DNA of 64,000 nt from Novosphingobium kaempferiae (lineage in GTDB: Bacteria; Pseudomonadota; Alphaproteobacteria; Sphingomonadales; Sphingomonadaceae). The notes under the pieces were generated by a model, which was not told the origin of the DNA, ran no database searches, and saw only the letters and a list, made by a program, of their open reading frames with translations. Made by a program: the position numbers and the translations under genes. This document shows, piece after piece, positions 24,824 to 33,260 of this stretch (position 1 is its first letter; every line of letters starts with the position of its first letter). Where the stretch lies: assembly GCF_021227995.1 (NCBI RefSeq), contig NZ_CP089301.1, forward strand, positions 2,418,001-2,482,000. Reading direction: 5' to 3'.

Positions 24824-25750
24824 CTACAGCTTCCGGGTGTTTTCGGAGATCAGCCTGCGCGCTTCGACCAGCGCCCTTGTGGTGTCGGTCTTGCCGGACT
24901 GGATCTCGTCGGCGATCTCGAGCAGGCGGCCGCTGATGACGGTGCCGGTCTCGGCCTCCTCGGTCACGGCGATGCCGCCCTTGCTCTCCGCCACTTTCGC
25001 CCATTCGGCGCGGATCGCGGCCCAGTAGTCCTTCGTCGCCGCCCAGTAGTCGTCCGCGGCCTTCACATTGTAGCCGTCGAAGCGGGTATAGGTGTTGAGC
25101 ACGAATTCCTGCACGACCGGCGCCAGCTTGCCGTCCTTGAGGCCGAGCTTGGTGTTGTCCTGCCAGTGGATCCACCCGTCGGGCGTGTTCTGGTGGCGGT
25201 TGATCGAGAGGTAGCGGTCGTAGACCGGATGGCGCACCGCGTCGCGCCGGGCGAGCGGGCGCCAGGTCCAGTTGGAGCGCCAGCGCCGCACGCCGCCTTC
25301 GGTGTCGAACGCGCCCCAACCGCCGTAGCGCGGGGAATCGTCCACCTGATAGACCGTCTGCGACCAGCGGCCCTTGCGGAATTTCTCAGGGATGGCTTCC
25401 CACTTCCACGCGCTCGCATCGTCGTAGACGAGGACGCGGGCGGGTTCGTAGTCCCAGTCCTGCCGCCAGTGCTTGATGACCATCGTCTCGCCGCCGTGCT
25501 CGACGACGAGCAGGTGCTGGAGGGCGATGTGGCGACCCGTATCCTCGATCACGCGCACGACTTCGTTGCCGCCGGAAATCTTGCGTTCGAGCGGGGTGTA
25601 GCCCGCGACCCACGGCGTCGTCTCCTGCATGTCGAAGCGCACCTTGTAAGTGCCCGCCATGGCGAGGATGTCGGCGCGGTCCTGCTCGAAGGTGGTCGCC
25701 GTCTGCGCCTTGGCGATGGGCGGCTGGGCGAGCGCGGGGCTTGCCGCCAT
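24824..25750 (-). CDS. DUF6607 family secreted protein
   Basis: About 308 residues from the first ATG, with the DUF6607 pattern: KHWRQDWDYEP, WKWEAIPEKFRKG, SPRYGGWG, GGVRRWRSNWTWRPLARRD, and Trp/Tyr-rich later parts. Only MAASPALAQ precedes the mature part, too short for a signal peptide. The frame stays open for 26 more codons (to 25826-25828) and encodes a textbook leader, SSGKSGGISTGIAAALLALA, but contains no ATG, GTG or TTG before the in-frame TAG. Translation may begin at an ATC preceded by AGGGGG. A Fur-like palindrome lies further upstream. The function is unknown; exported, iron-responsive is inferred. Confidence 0.75.
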   Translation of the reverse strand: MAASPALAQPPIAKAQTATTFEQDRADILAMAGTYKVRFDMQETTPWVAGYTPLERKISGGNEVVRVIEDTGRHIALQHLLVVEHGGETMVIKHWRQDWDYEPARVLVYDDASAWKWEAIPEKFRKGRWSQTVYQVDDSPRYGGWGAFDTEGGVRRWRSNWTWRPLARRDAVRHPVYDRYLSINRHQNTPDGWIHWQDNTKLGLKDGKLAPVVQEFVLNTYTRFDGYNVKAADDYWAATKDYWAAIRAEWAKVAESKGGIAVTEEAETGTVISGRLLEIADEIQSGKTDTTRALVEARRLISENTRKL

Positions 25751-25862
25751 CGCCAGCGCGAGCAGGGCGGCGGCGATGCCGGTGGAGATGCCGCCGGATT
25801 TGCCAGAAGATATGGACGCAGGACGGATGACGGCCCCCTATGCAGGAATTAACGAGCGCTAT

Positions 25863-25877
25863 TGCGAATTATTCGCA
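25863..25877. promoter_or_regulatory. Fur-like palindrome upstream of DUF6607
   Basis: TGCGAAT-T-ATTCGCA, a perfect 7-1-7 palindrome, 35-49 bp before the proposed ATC start. It aligns base for base with the box at 16517-16533 except in the centre. It resembles Fur-family operators. Confidence 0.6.
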
Positions 25878-25931
25878 TAAACGTCTGTGCCTGTCGAGGC
25901 GGGGAGCGTCAAGGCTTGCGGTCAGGAAGTT

Positions 25932-26249
25932 TCAGTCGCGGTGGAAGAAGGCGGGCTTTCCCGAAAGGACGTTGCGCGCCATCTCGCCGCCGTCATGCGC
26001 GGCGAGCGCGCCGCCGGGTAGGGCGTCGTCCCAGAAGTCCGCGTCGGCATAGAGCGCCAGCGCCTGTTCGTAGCGGGCGAGGCGCTCGGCCTGGCGGTCG
26101 AGCAGCGAGGAGGCGGCCTGCACCTCGGCGAAGTCGTCCCCCTCGCCGTCGAGCACCATGCGGGCAAGGTCCGCGCGGCCCATAGCGCCGAGGTATCCGG
26201 CGGCGAACTCGCGCGCCATCGACGCGGCTGATGAGGCGGCGGCGTTCAT
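25932..26249 (-). CDS. Hypothetical protein, 105 aa
   Basis: A small acidic, helical protein starting MNAAASSAASMAREFAAGYLG, with a central heptad-like helix (DRQAERLARYEQALALY) and a C-terminal region ending GKPAFFHRD. No family is recognised. Its ATG overlaps the DUF983 stop codon (ATGA), so it is translated with that gene. There is no signal peptide or membrane segment. It is probably a partner of the DUF983 protein; its role is unknown. Confidence 0.6.
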   Translation of the reverse strand: MNAAASSAASMAREFAAGYLGAMGRADLARMVLDGEGDDFAEVQAASSLLDRQAERLARYEQALALYADADFWDDALPGGALAAHDGGEMARNVLSGKPAFFHRD

Positions 26250-26674
26250 TCGCGGTCCTGCGATGCGCGGGCGTTGAGGTCGGCCCAGAGCTTCTCCGTG
26301 CCCGCCTCCTGCGCCTTATTCACGTATTGCGAGGCGACCAGCCAGCCCTTGATGTACTGCAGCGGCAGCACGCAACCAACGCCGAGCAGCGGGAACGAGG
26401 TCAGCAGATGGACCCAGAACGGCGGCTCGAAGCGGACTTGCAGCCACACTGCGAAGAAGGTCAGCGGGAAGGCGACGATGCACAGCGAGAAGAACGCCGG
26501 GCCGTCGTCGGGTGCGGCGAAGCCGTAGTCGAGGCCGCAGCTGGGGCATTTGTCCTGCAGCTTGAGCCACTTTCGGAACATCGCGCCTTTTCCGCAGTGA
26601 GGGCACAACCCCTTGAGGCCGCAGTGGAATATCCAGCTGCCTTTGGTTGCGCGGTGGGGGTCCTGGTCAGCCAT
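26246..26674 (-). CDS. DUF983 family membrane protein with zinc-ribbon cysteines
   Basis: A 142-residue DUF983 protein. It has two CxxC pairs near the N-terminus (CPHCGKGAMF and DKCPSCGLDY), which suggest a zinc ribbon or rubredoxin-like knot, followed by two membrane helices (AFFSLCIVAFPLTFFAVWLQ and LLTSFPLLGVGCVLPLQY). DUF983 proteins are often near cytochrome oxidase genes in alphaproteobacteria, but none is seen here. The ATG at 26674 was chosen; 26692 is an alternative. It is divergent from a MocR regulator with a 16-bp palindrome between them. Confidence 0.8.
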   Translation of the reverse strand: MADQDPHRATKGSWIFHCGLKGLCPHCGKGAMFRKWLKLQDKCPSCGLDYGFAAPDDGPAFFSLCIVAFPLTFFAVWLQVRFEPPFWVHLLTSFPLLGVGCVLPLQYIKGWLVASQYVNKAQEAGTEKLWADLNARASQDRE

Positions 26675-26722
26675 GATGCGTTTTTCCGGCATTGTGGGAA
26701 TCGACTGTTGCCCCATATGGGT

Positions 26723-26738
26723 TTTGTATGCATACAAA
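26723..26738. promoter_or_regulatory. Perfect 16-bp palindrome between DUF983 and mocR-type genes
   Basis: TTTGTATGCATACAAA is fully self-complementary. It lies just upstream of the MocR start at 26743 and includes the alternative ATG at 26728. An operator for the GntR-type domain is the likely role. Confidence 0.55.
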
Positions 26739-26742
26739 GTCA

Positions 26743-28128
26743 ATGCAAACCGTGACGCAAATTTGGCGACCCAGCTTGAGCGCGACGCAAGGCCCGCTCT
26801 ATCTCGCGATCAGCGAGGCCATCGCGCGCGATGTCGACAGCGGGCGGCTGGCTGCGGGCGACCGCCTGCCCCCGCAGCGCGAACTGGCAGAGGCGCTAGG
26901 GATCGATCTGGGCACGGTGACGCGCGGCTATGCCGAGGCGCGGCGGCAGGGGCTGATCGAGGCGGAAGGCCGGCGCGGCAGCTTCGTGCGCGAGCGGCCG
27001 GGCGTCGGCGCGCAGGTGGAGCCGTTCGACACCGGCATGAACCTGCCGCCGATCCCGCAGCGCACCAGCTTCGCCGCCGCCTTCACGCAAGGCGTGCAGG
27101 AGGTGCTGAACGGTCCTGCAGGTGCGAACCGGATGCAGTACCAGCCCGCAGGCGGCGCGCCGGAGGATCGGCTGGCGGGCGCGCGGTGGCTGGCGGCCTC
27201 GGGCATCGCGGCGTCGGAGGACAATGTCCTCGTCACCAGCGGCGCGCAGACGGCGCTCCACGCGGTGGCGAGCGCGGTGCTCCAGCCCGGCGATGCGGTC
27301 TGTACAGGGCCGTTCGTCTATCCGGGCTGGAGCGCGATCTGTCGCCGTCGCGGCGTCCGGCTGGTCCCGCTCGCGGCGGACGAGGGCGGGATAGACCCCG
27401 ATGCCTTCGCCGCCGCCTGCGAACGCGAGGCGGTGCGGGCGATCTACCTCGTCCCCGACAACGAGAACCCGACGACCGCCACGCTGTCTACCGAGCGCCG
27501 CGCCCGCATCGTCGAGATCGCCCGCCGCCACGACGTGCGCATCATCGAGGACGATCCCTATTCGCGCCTCGATCCCGCCGCGCCCCTTTCTCTGGCGGCA
27601 CTGGCGCCCGAACGGACGTGGCATGTCGCCAGCCTGTCCAAGCTCGTCTCCCCGGCGCTGCGCATCGCCTACCTGCGCGCGCCGCACTTGCGCGATGCGC
27701 TGACCTTGGCTGCCGACACGCACGAGACGACGATCATGCCGCCGCCGATCAACCTTGCGGTCTGCACCCGCTGGCTGGGCGACGGCACCTGGGAGCGGCT
27801 GGTGAGCGAAGTGCGCGAGGAATGCCTCGAACGCCAGCGCATCGTCGCCGCGCACCTGCCTGCCGGAAGCTACCGCGCCGCGCAGGCCGGGTATCACCTC
27901 TGGGTGCCGCTGAGGGGTATCCAGCCCTACGAAGTCATCGGCGGTTTGCGTCCGCTGTGCGTCTCGGTGGTGTCCGGCGAGCAGTTCGCGGTCGATCCGA
28001 CGCAGGGCACCGGCGCGGTGCGGCTGTCGATCGGCGGCAGCCTCGACCGTCACCGGCTTGCCCGCGCATTGGAGGTGCTCGACGCGCTGCTGCACCATCG
28101 GGGCGGTCGGCAGAGCCCGATGGTCTGA
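26743..28128 (+). CDS. MocR-type regulator: GntR HTH plus aminotransferase domain
   Basis: A 461-residue MocR/PdxR-type protein. The N-terminal GntR winged helix is clear (GPLYLAISEAIARDVDSGRL, LPPQRELAEALGIDLGTVTRGYAEARRQG). The fold-type-I aminotransferase domain follows from ~residue 100, with DNENPTT, EDDPYSRLDP and the PLP lysine in SLSKLVSPALR near residue 305. Such proteins sense PLP or an amine and usually act as activators or repressors of a neighbouring gene. The ATG at 26743 is preferred because the earlier ATG lies within the palindrome. It is divergent from DUF983. Confidence 0.9.
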   Translation: MQTVTQIWRPSLSATQGPLYLAISEAIARDVDSGRLAAGDRLPPQRELAEALGIDLGTVTRGYAEARRQGLIEAEGRRGSFVRERPGVGAQVEPFDTGMNLPPIPQRTSFAAAFTQGVQEVLNGPAGANRMQYQPAGGAPEDRLAGARWLAASGIAASEDNVLVTSGAQTALHAVASAVLQPGDAVCTGPFVYPGWSAICRRRGVRLVPLAADEGGIDPDAFAAACEREAVRAIYLVPDNENPTTATLSTERRARIVEIARRHDVRIIEDDPYSRLDPAAPLSLAALAPERTWHVASLSKLVSPALRIAYLRAPHLRDALTLAADTHETTIMPPPINLAVCTRWLGDGTWERLVSEVREECLERQRIVAAHLPAGSYRAAQAGYHLWVPLRGIQPYEVIGGLRPLCVSVVSGEQFAVDPTQGTGAVRLSIGGSLDRHRLARALEVLDALLHHRGGRQSPMV

Positions 28129-28289
28129 ACCTTCGTACCTGTCGCGTATCGAAGCATTGCCGCGCGCCGAGCGGCATCTGCGGCGCGGCGGGCCGAATGC
28201 CATTGCCCGTTCGGATACTTGCCGCAATGCAACAAACTGGCCTACCGCGACTTCTCGGGACAAGTCGACGCACCAGCCTTCACGAGTTC

Positions 28290-30563
28290 ATGAACCTAGA
28301 CCGCCGCACCGTTCTTTCCGGCATCATCGCCAGCGCCATCGCATCCGGACTGCCGTTCAGGGCACTCGCCGCCGCCGAAGTGGCGCGCGTCGACGATCTC
28401 ATCAAGCGCATGACGATCGAGGAGAAGGCCGGGCAGATGACCTGCCTTGCCGACAGCTTCCGCCCCTTCAACCCGCCCAATCCCCAGGTTGGCATCCAGG
28501 ACGAGAAGCGCCTCTCGGACGAGATCCGCAAGGGCCGCGTCGGCTGCCTGTTCAACGGCATCGGCGTGGCGGGTGCGCGCAAGGCGCAGGAACTGGCGGT
28601 CAACGGCAGCCGCCTCGGCATCCCGCTGCTCTTCGCGGGCGACGTTATCCACGGCCTCAAGACGATCTTCCCGGTGCCTCTTGGCGAGGCGTCCAGCTTC
28701 GACCCCGGCCTTGCCCAGCGCACCGCGCGCGCCATGGCGATAGAGGCGACGGCCGCGGGCCTGCACCTGACTTTCGCGCCGATGGCCGACGTTGCGCGCG
28801 ACCAGCGCTGGGGCCGCGTGGTCGAGGGCGCGGGCGAGGACGTGACGCTGACCTCTCTGCTGACGGCGGCGCGGATACGCGGGTTCCAGGGGCGCGACTT
28901 GCGCAAGGACGATTCCCTGCTCGCCTGCCCCAAGCATTTCGCGGCCTATGGCGCCGTCGCGGGCGGGCTGGAGTACGGCAACGTCGATATCAGCGACGAG
29001 ACCCTGCGCGAAACCCACCTCCCGCCGTTCAGCGCGGGCTTCAGCGCGGGCGCGCTGACGACGATGGCGGCCTTCAACGAGATCAACGGCGTCCCCGCCA
29101 CCGCCGACCGCACGCTCCTCACCGATATCCTGCGCGGCGAGATGGGCTTCCACGGCTTCGTCTTCTCCGACTACACGGCGGACGAGGAACTGATCGCCCA
29201 CGGCTTTGCCGAGGACGAACGCGACGCGGCGCGCCTCGCGGTGCTGGCGGGCGTCGACATGTCGATGCAGAGCGGGCTCTACATCCGCTACCTCCCCGAC
29301 CTCGTGAAGAGTGGCGCGGTGCCGATGGGCACCGTGGACGTGGCGGTGCGGCGCATCCTCTACGTGAAGATGGCCATGGGCCTGTTCGACAACCCCTGGC
29401 GCTCGCTGGACGAGAACGCCGAGAAGAGCCGCATCGAGACCTCGGGCCACCGCGCCCTTGCGCGCGAGGCGGGCGCGCGCTCCATCGTCCTGCTCCAGAA
29501 CGACGGCGTGCTGCCGCTAGATGCGGGCAGGAAGCAGAAGATCGCGCTGATCGGGCCGTTCGGGGAGGACAAGACCAACCTCTACGGCCCATGGGCCTTC
29601 TATGGCGACCCCGGCAAGGGCATCGACGTCGCCAGCGGGCTGCGCGAGGCGATGGGCGACGCGGAACTGCTCTCCGTCATGCCCGGCTGCGGCATCCAAG
29701 ACGCCATCGACGGTGGCATCGAGGTCGCCGTGAAGGCGGCGAAGGACGCGGACATCGTGATCCTTGCCGTGGGCGAGGCGCAGGACATGTCGGGCGAGGC
29801 GCAGTCGCGCACCACCATCGAGATCCCGCCCGCCCAGCAAGCCCTCGCCGATGCGGTGGCGGCGGTGAAGAAGCCCACCGTCGTCCTGCTGCGCCACGGC
29901 CGCGCGCTGGCGATCCACGGCGGCGTGGCAAACGCGAATGCGGTGCTGGCGACGTGGTTCCTCGGCTCCGAGGCCGGGAACGCCATCGCCGACGTGCTGT
30001 TCGGCAAGGTCGATCCCTCGGGCAAGCTGCCGGTCAGTTTCCCGTGGGAGTCCGGGCAGGAGCCATTCTTCTACGACCGCAAGTCCACCGGCCGCCCCGT
30101 GCTGGCCAGAGGCAGCACCGAGTACAAGGCCCGCTACGCGACGACCGACAATAGCGCGCGCTATCCCTTCGGCCACGGCCTCAGCTACACGCAGTTCGCG
30201 CTCGACCGGCTGCAGCTTTCCGATCCCGCCTTGCGCTGGGACGAAAGCGTGACGATCACCGCGCGCCTGACCAACAAGGGCAAGCGACGCGGCAGCGAGA
30301 CCGTGCAACTCTACATCCGCGACCGCGTGGCGAGCCGCACCCGCCCGATCCGCGAGTTCAAGAAGATGGAGCGCGTGACGCTGGAGCCGGGCGAAAGCCG
30401 GGCCGTGCGCTTCACGCTGGCGCGCGCGGACCTCGAATTCGTCGGCGCGGGCAACCGGCGGCTGGCGGAGCCGGGCGTGTTCGACATTTGGGTGGGCCAG
30501 TCCTCCGAGGACGGCCTCCACGGTCAGATCACTTTGTACGCGGCGGAACTGCCCCAGGGCTGA
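28290..30563 (+). CDS. GH3 beta-glucosidase, exported
   Basis: A 757-residue glycoside hydrolase family 3 enzyme of the BglX type. The N-terminus carries a twin-arginine-like leader (MNLDRRTVLSGIIASAIASG) and an Ala cleavage region. The GH3 N domain has KHFAAYG and the nucleophile Asp294 in GFVFSDYTADEEL; the GH3 C domain has the LLQNDGVLPLD block; a fibronectin III-like domain ends the protein (GKRRGSETVQLYIRDRVAS). It would cleave beta-glucosides in the periplasm. The ATG at 28290 is the start of the leader; the frame upstream is not part of this gene. It is probably monocistronic. Confidence 0.9.
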   Translation: MNLDRRTVLSGIIASAIASGLPFRALAAAEVARVDDLIKRMTIEEKAGQMTCLADSFRPFNPPNPQVGIQDEKRLSDEIRKGRVGCLFNGIGVAGARKAQELAVNGSRLGIPLLFAGDVIHGLKTIFPVPLGEASSFDPGLAQRTARAMAIEATAAGLHLTFAPMADVARDQRWGRVVEGAGEDVTLTSLLTAARIRGFQGRDLRKDDSLLACPKHFAAYGAVAGGLEYGNVDISDETLRETHLPPFSAGFSAGALTTMAAFNEINGVPATADRTLLTDILRGEMGFHGFVFSDYTADEELIAHGFAEDERDAARLAVLAGVDMSMQSGLYIRYLPDLVKSGAVPMGTVDVAVRRILYVKMAMGLFDNPWRSLDENAEKSRIETSGHRALAREAGARSIVLLQNDGVLPLDAGRKQKIALIGPFGEDKTNLYGPWAFYGDPGKGIDVASGLREAMGDAELLSVMPGCGIQDAIDGGIEVAVKAAKDADIVILAVGEAQDMSGEAQSRTTIEIPPAQQALADAVAAVKKPTVVLLRHGRALAIHGGVANANAVLATWFLGSEAGNAIADVLFGKVDPSGKLPVSFPWESGQEPFFYDRKSTGRPVLARGSTEYKARYATTDNSARYPFGHGLSYTQFALDRLQLSDPALRWDESVTITARLTNKGKRRGSETVQLYIRDRVASRTRPIREFKKMERVTLEPGESRAVRFTLARADLEFVGAGNRRLAEPGVFDIWVGQSSEDGLHGQITLYAAELPQG

Positions 30564-30721
30564 CCGACCCTGCGGGGATATCTGTTCGGCTTTCTTGCAC
30601 ATGTGATCGCGATTTATCGCACTATTTTGGACCCCGGATGTGGACCATCTTGGCGGCATCAGAACGATCCCCGGATCGTCGAAGCCAACTCGATCCCCTC
30701 CATCATCGCCGGAGTTCCATC

Positions 30722-31123
30722 ATGACCACCAATGCGCAAACTGCTCCCGCCGTCTCGAATTCGCTCGAAGCCTGGCTGCCCGTCGTCGGCCGCGTGCTGA
30801 TCGCCGCGATCTTCATCCTCAGCGGCATTTCCAAGATCACCGATCCCGCCAGCGCGATGGCCTACATCTCTTCTGTCGGCCTGCCGCTCCCCGCCGTGGC
30901 GCTGGCTGCCGCGATCGTCGTCGAACTGGTCGGCGGCGCGCTGCTGATCGTCGGCTACCGCGTCCGCACCGTCGCGGTAGTGATCGCGCTGTTCAGCGTC
31001 GCAACCGCGGTCTTCTTCCACAACAACCTGGCCGACCAGAACCAGTTCATCCACTTCTTCAAGAACATCGCGATTGCCGGCGGCCTGCTCCAGATCGTCG
31101 CCTTCGGCAAGGCGCGCGGCTGA
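30722..31123 (+). CDS. DoxX family membrane protein
   Basis: A 133-residue DoxX protein with four hydrophobic segments (VVGRVLIAAIFILSGISKI, PAVALAAAIVVELVGGALLI, VAVVIALFSVATAVFFHN, and a C-terminal one) and the family NQFIHFFKN motif. DoxX-like proteins occur with redox and oxidative-stress genes, and some form part of quinol or thiosulfate oxidation systems. The ATG at 30722 is preceded by GGAG. A terminator follows, then an Rrf2 regulator and an NDH-2-like oxidoreductase. A role in redox homeostasis is inferred from family and context. Confidence 0.85.
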   Translation: MTTNAQTAPAVSNSLEAWLPVVGRVLIAAIFILSGISKITDPASAMAYISSVGLPLPAVALAAAIVVELVGGALLIVGYRVRTVAVVIALFSVATAVFFHNNLADQNQFIHFFKNIAIAGGLLQIVAFGKARG

Positions 31124-31154
31124 ACCAGACAGCCACACCGCTTCGGCGCAATTA

Positions 31155-31183
31155 GGGGCGGGTCCGCAAGGGCCCGCCCTTTT
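31155..31183 (+). terminator. Intrinsic terminator after doxX
   Basis: A GGGCGGG...CCCGCCC stem with a short GCAA-containing loop is followed by TTTT. It ends the DoxX transcript and isolates it from the Rrf2 gene. Confidence 0.8.
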
Positions 31184-31205
31184 CGCATGGGCTTCGGAGA
31201 TAAAT

Positions 31206-31230
31206 AACGAGGACTAAAATAGTCGTCGTT
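31206..31230. promoter_or_regulatory. Palindrome upstream of the Rrf2 gene
   Basis: AACGAGGACTA-aaa-TAGTCGTCGTT: 11-bp arms with one mismatch and a 3-nt AT centre, 43 bp before the ATG. Size, AT centre and position fit an Rrf2-family autoregulatory operator. Confidence 0.6.
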
Positions 31231-31272
31231 TTATGTTTGACTCAATAACGCGGATTGAGTAACTCCGTGTTC

Positions 31273-31815
31273 ATGGCACACATCACCACCAGCGTCGAAT
31301 ACGGGATCCACGGCCTCCTCTGGCTCGTCGACGACGAGACGCGGGCGCTGAGCAGCCGTGAGATCGCCGAGCTTCAGGGCATCTCGCCCAGCTTCCTGGC
31401 GAAGATCTTCCCCAAGCTGGAGAAGGCCGGGATCGTCGCCGCCAACGAAGGCGTGCGCGGCGGCTATCGCCTCGGCCGCCCGGCGCAGGAGATCACGTTC
31501 CTCCAGATCGTCGATGCCATCGAAGGCGACAAGCCGCTGTTCGATTGCCAGGAAGTGCGCGGCCGCTGCGCCCTGTTCGGCGGCACCGCGCCGGGCTGGG
31601 CGACTGCCGGAACCTGCGCGGTCCATGCCGTCATGCTTCAGGCCGAGAAGGCCATGCGCGATGCGCTTGCCGCGCAGACGCTCGGCGATGTCGCCACTCG
31701 CTTCGGTCGCAAGGCGCCGGAGAGCTTCTTCAGCGATTTCCGCGACTGGGCGGGGGACCGCCAGAACACCCGCACCGCCCGCTCAGGCCGCCCGAAGCGC
31801 GACGGACCTTCCTGA
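31273..31815 (+). CDS. Rrf2-family transcriptional regulator
   Basis: A 180-residue Rrf2 regulator. The N-terminal winged helix (TTSVEYGIHGLLWLV, SSREIAELQGISPSFLAKIFPKLEKAG, GVRGGYRLGRP) is typical. Three cysteines at 92, 99 and 115 (FDCQEVRGRC and TAGTCAV) could bind an Fe-S cluster or act as a thiol redox switch, though the spacing differs from IscR. The ATG at 31273 was chosen because the family begins MAHITT or similar; an upstream GTG/ATG pair is possible. A palindrome upstream suggests autoregulation. The NDH-2-like gene 168 bp downstream is a likely target. Confidence 0.88.
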   Translation: MAHITTSVEYGIHGLLWLVDDETRALSSREIAELQGISPSFLAKIFPKLEKAGIVAANEGVRGGYRLGRPAQEITFLQIVDAIEGDKPLFDCQEVRGRCALFGGTAPGWATAGTCAVHAVMLQAEKAMRDALAAQTLGDVATRFGRKAPESFFSDFRDWAGDRQNTRTARSGRPKRDGPS

Positions 31816-31890
31816 CACGGTGAAGTCGGGCGCGTGACTGCGCGCCGTCCCTGATCCCCGAACACCTTTCTCGGCTTCCTGCCGGACGCA

Positions 31891-31942
31891 CCGGGAAAGC
31901 ACCGGAACGTGTGCGCCGCATCCACGGCGACGTGCTTCCCGG
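31891..31942 (+). promoter_or_regulatory. Bulged hairpin before the NDH-2-like gene
   Basis: CCGGGAAaGCAC (31891-31902) pairs with GTGCTTCCCGG (31932-31942) with one bulged A; the 29-nt centre can fold further. It ends 41 nt before the ATG, so it would lie in the mRNA leader and could affect translation or stability. Confidence 0.4.
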
Positions 31943-31982
31943 AACGATGAAGCGCGTCCGGCACACACGAAGGAGAAGAGCC

Positions 31983-33191
31983 ATGAACAAGCAGACCATC
32001 CTCATCGCCGGCACCGGATTCGCCGGAGTCTGGGCCGCCCTTTCGGCCGCCCGCGCCGTATCGCTCGCGGGCCGGGAGGACGACATTGAGATCGTCGTCG
32101 TCTCGCCCAGCCCGACGCTGGTGATCCGCCCGCGCCTCTATGAAGCCGTGCTGGAGAACATGAACCCCGACATCTCGGCGTTGCTTGCGGCGGTCGGTGC
32201 GCGCTTCGTGCCGGGCATCGTCTCGGACATCGGCGCGGATGATAGGGCGGCCACGATCACCCGCAACGACGGTACGGTCGAGACCATTTGCTGGGACCGC
32301 TTCGTCCTCGCCACAGGCAGCCGCCTCGCCACTCCGCCCGTGCCGGGGATCGAGGAATATGCCTTCAACGTCGATCAGCTCCATGCGGCGCAGCGCCTCG
32401 ATGCCCATCTCAGGCTGCTGGCGGCCCGAACCGATGAGGCGCGCGGCACGGTCGTGGTGGTCGGCGGCGGCTTCACCGGCCTTGAAGGCGCGGCGGAAAT
32501 GCCCGAGCGCCTGCGCGAAGTGCTCGGCGCCGATGCAGCGATCCGCGTCGTCATCGTCGATCCCGCCGAACAGATCGCTGCCGAGATGGGCGCAGACGCT
32601 GCCGAGATCGTGCGCGATGCGCTCGACGAGATGGGCATCGAGCAGCGCCCCGGCGTCCGCGTCACGGCGGTCGACGCCGCAGGCGTCACCCTCTCCGACG
32701 GCTCGCGGATCGAGGCGGCGACGGTTGTCTGGTCCGCAGGCATGCGCGCCCATCCCCTCGCCGCGCAGGTTCCCGGCGAGCATGACGCAACCGGTCGCGT
32801 GCTGGGCGATGCCTTCCTGCGCGCTCCCGAGGCGCCCGGCGTCTTCGTCACCGGCGATACCGTGAAGGCCGCCACCGACGACATCGGCAACTTCACCGTC
32901 ATGTCCTGCCAGCATGCGCTGAGCCTCGGTCGTGTCGCGGGTCACAATGCCGCCGCCGAACTGGTCGACCTGCCGCTGCACCCCTACAGCCAGCCCAAGT
33001 ACGTAACCTGCCTCGACCTCGGCGCCTGGGGTGCGCTCTATACGGAGGGCTGGGACCGGCAGGTCCACCTTACCCGCGAAGAGGGCAAGAAGCTCAAGCA
33101 GGAGATCAACGGTGTGTGGATCTATCCGCCTGCGCCGGATCGTGAGGCTGTGTTTGCGGTGTCGAACCCGGACTTCGTGATCGTGCCGTGA
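31983..33191 (+). CDS. NDH-2-like FAD/NAD(P)-dependent oxidoreductase
   Basis: A 402-residue two-dinucleotide-fold flavoprotein. The FAD motif GTGFAGVWAAL is at residues ~9-19 and the NAD(P)H motif VVGGGFTGLEGA near 160; a second FAD contact, GVFVTGDTVKAATDD, is near 290. It resembles type II NADH:quinone oxidoreductases, which pass electrons from NADH to quinone without pumping protons. It has no clear C-terminal membrane anchor (ends AVSNPDFVIVP), so it may be peripheral. It lies downstream of a Rrf2 regulator and a DoxX protein, which suggests redox-controlled expression. Confidence 0.85.
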   Translation: MNKQTILIAGTGFAGVWAALSAARAVSLAGREDDIEIVVVSPSPTLVIRPRLYEAVLENMNPDISALLAAVGARFVPGIVSDIGADDRAATITRNDGTVETICWDRFVLATGSRLATPPVPGIEEYAFNVDQLHAAQRLDAHLRLLAARTDEARGTVVVVGGGFTGLEGAAEMPERLREVLGADAAIRVVIVDPAEQIAAEMGADAAEIVRDALDEMGIEQRPGVRVTAVDAAGVTLSDGSRIEAATVVWSAGMRAHPLAAQVPGEHDATGRVLGDAFLRAPEAPGVFVTGDTVKAATDDIGNFTVMSCQHALSLGRVAGHNAAAELVDLPLHPYSQPKYVTCLDLGAWGALYTEGWDRQVHLTREEGKKLKQEINGVWIYPPAPDREAVFAVSNPDFVIVP

Positions 33192-33200
33192 TGGAGTGGG

Positions 33201-33228
33201 AAAGGCCCGGCGTCAGCCGGGCCTTTTT
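33201..33228 (+). terminator. Intrinsic terminator after the NDH-2-like gene
   Basis: AAAGGCCCGGC-gtca-GCCGGGCCTTTTT: an 11-bp perfect stem with a 4-nt loop and a T-run, 10 nt after the stop codon. Very strong. Confidence 0.92.
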
Positions 33229-33260
33229 GCGGCGTCTCCGGCTCATCGCGTTGATAATGG

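Noticed and set aside
26613..28289. Upstream extension of the GH3 glucosidase frame
   Set aside because: It is the +1 frame of the MocR gene and has no similarity; the Tat leader begins at 28290.
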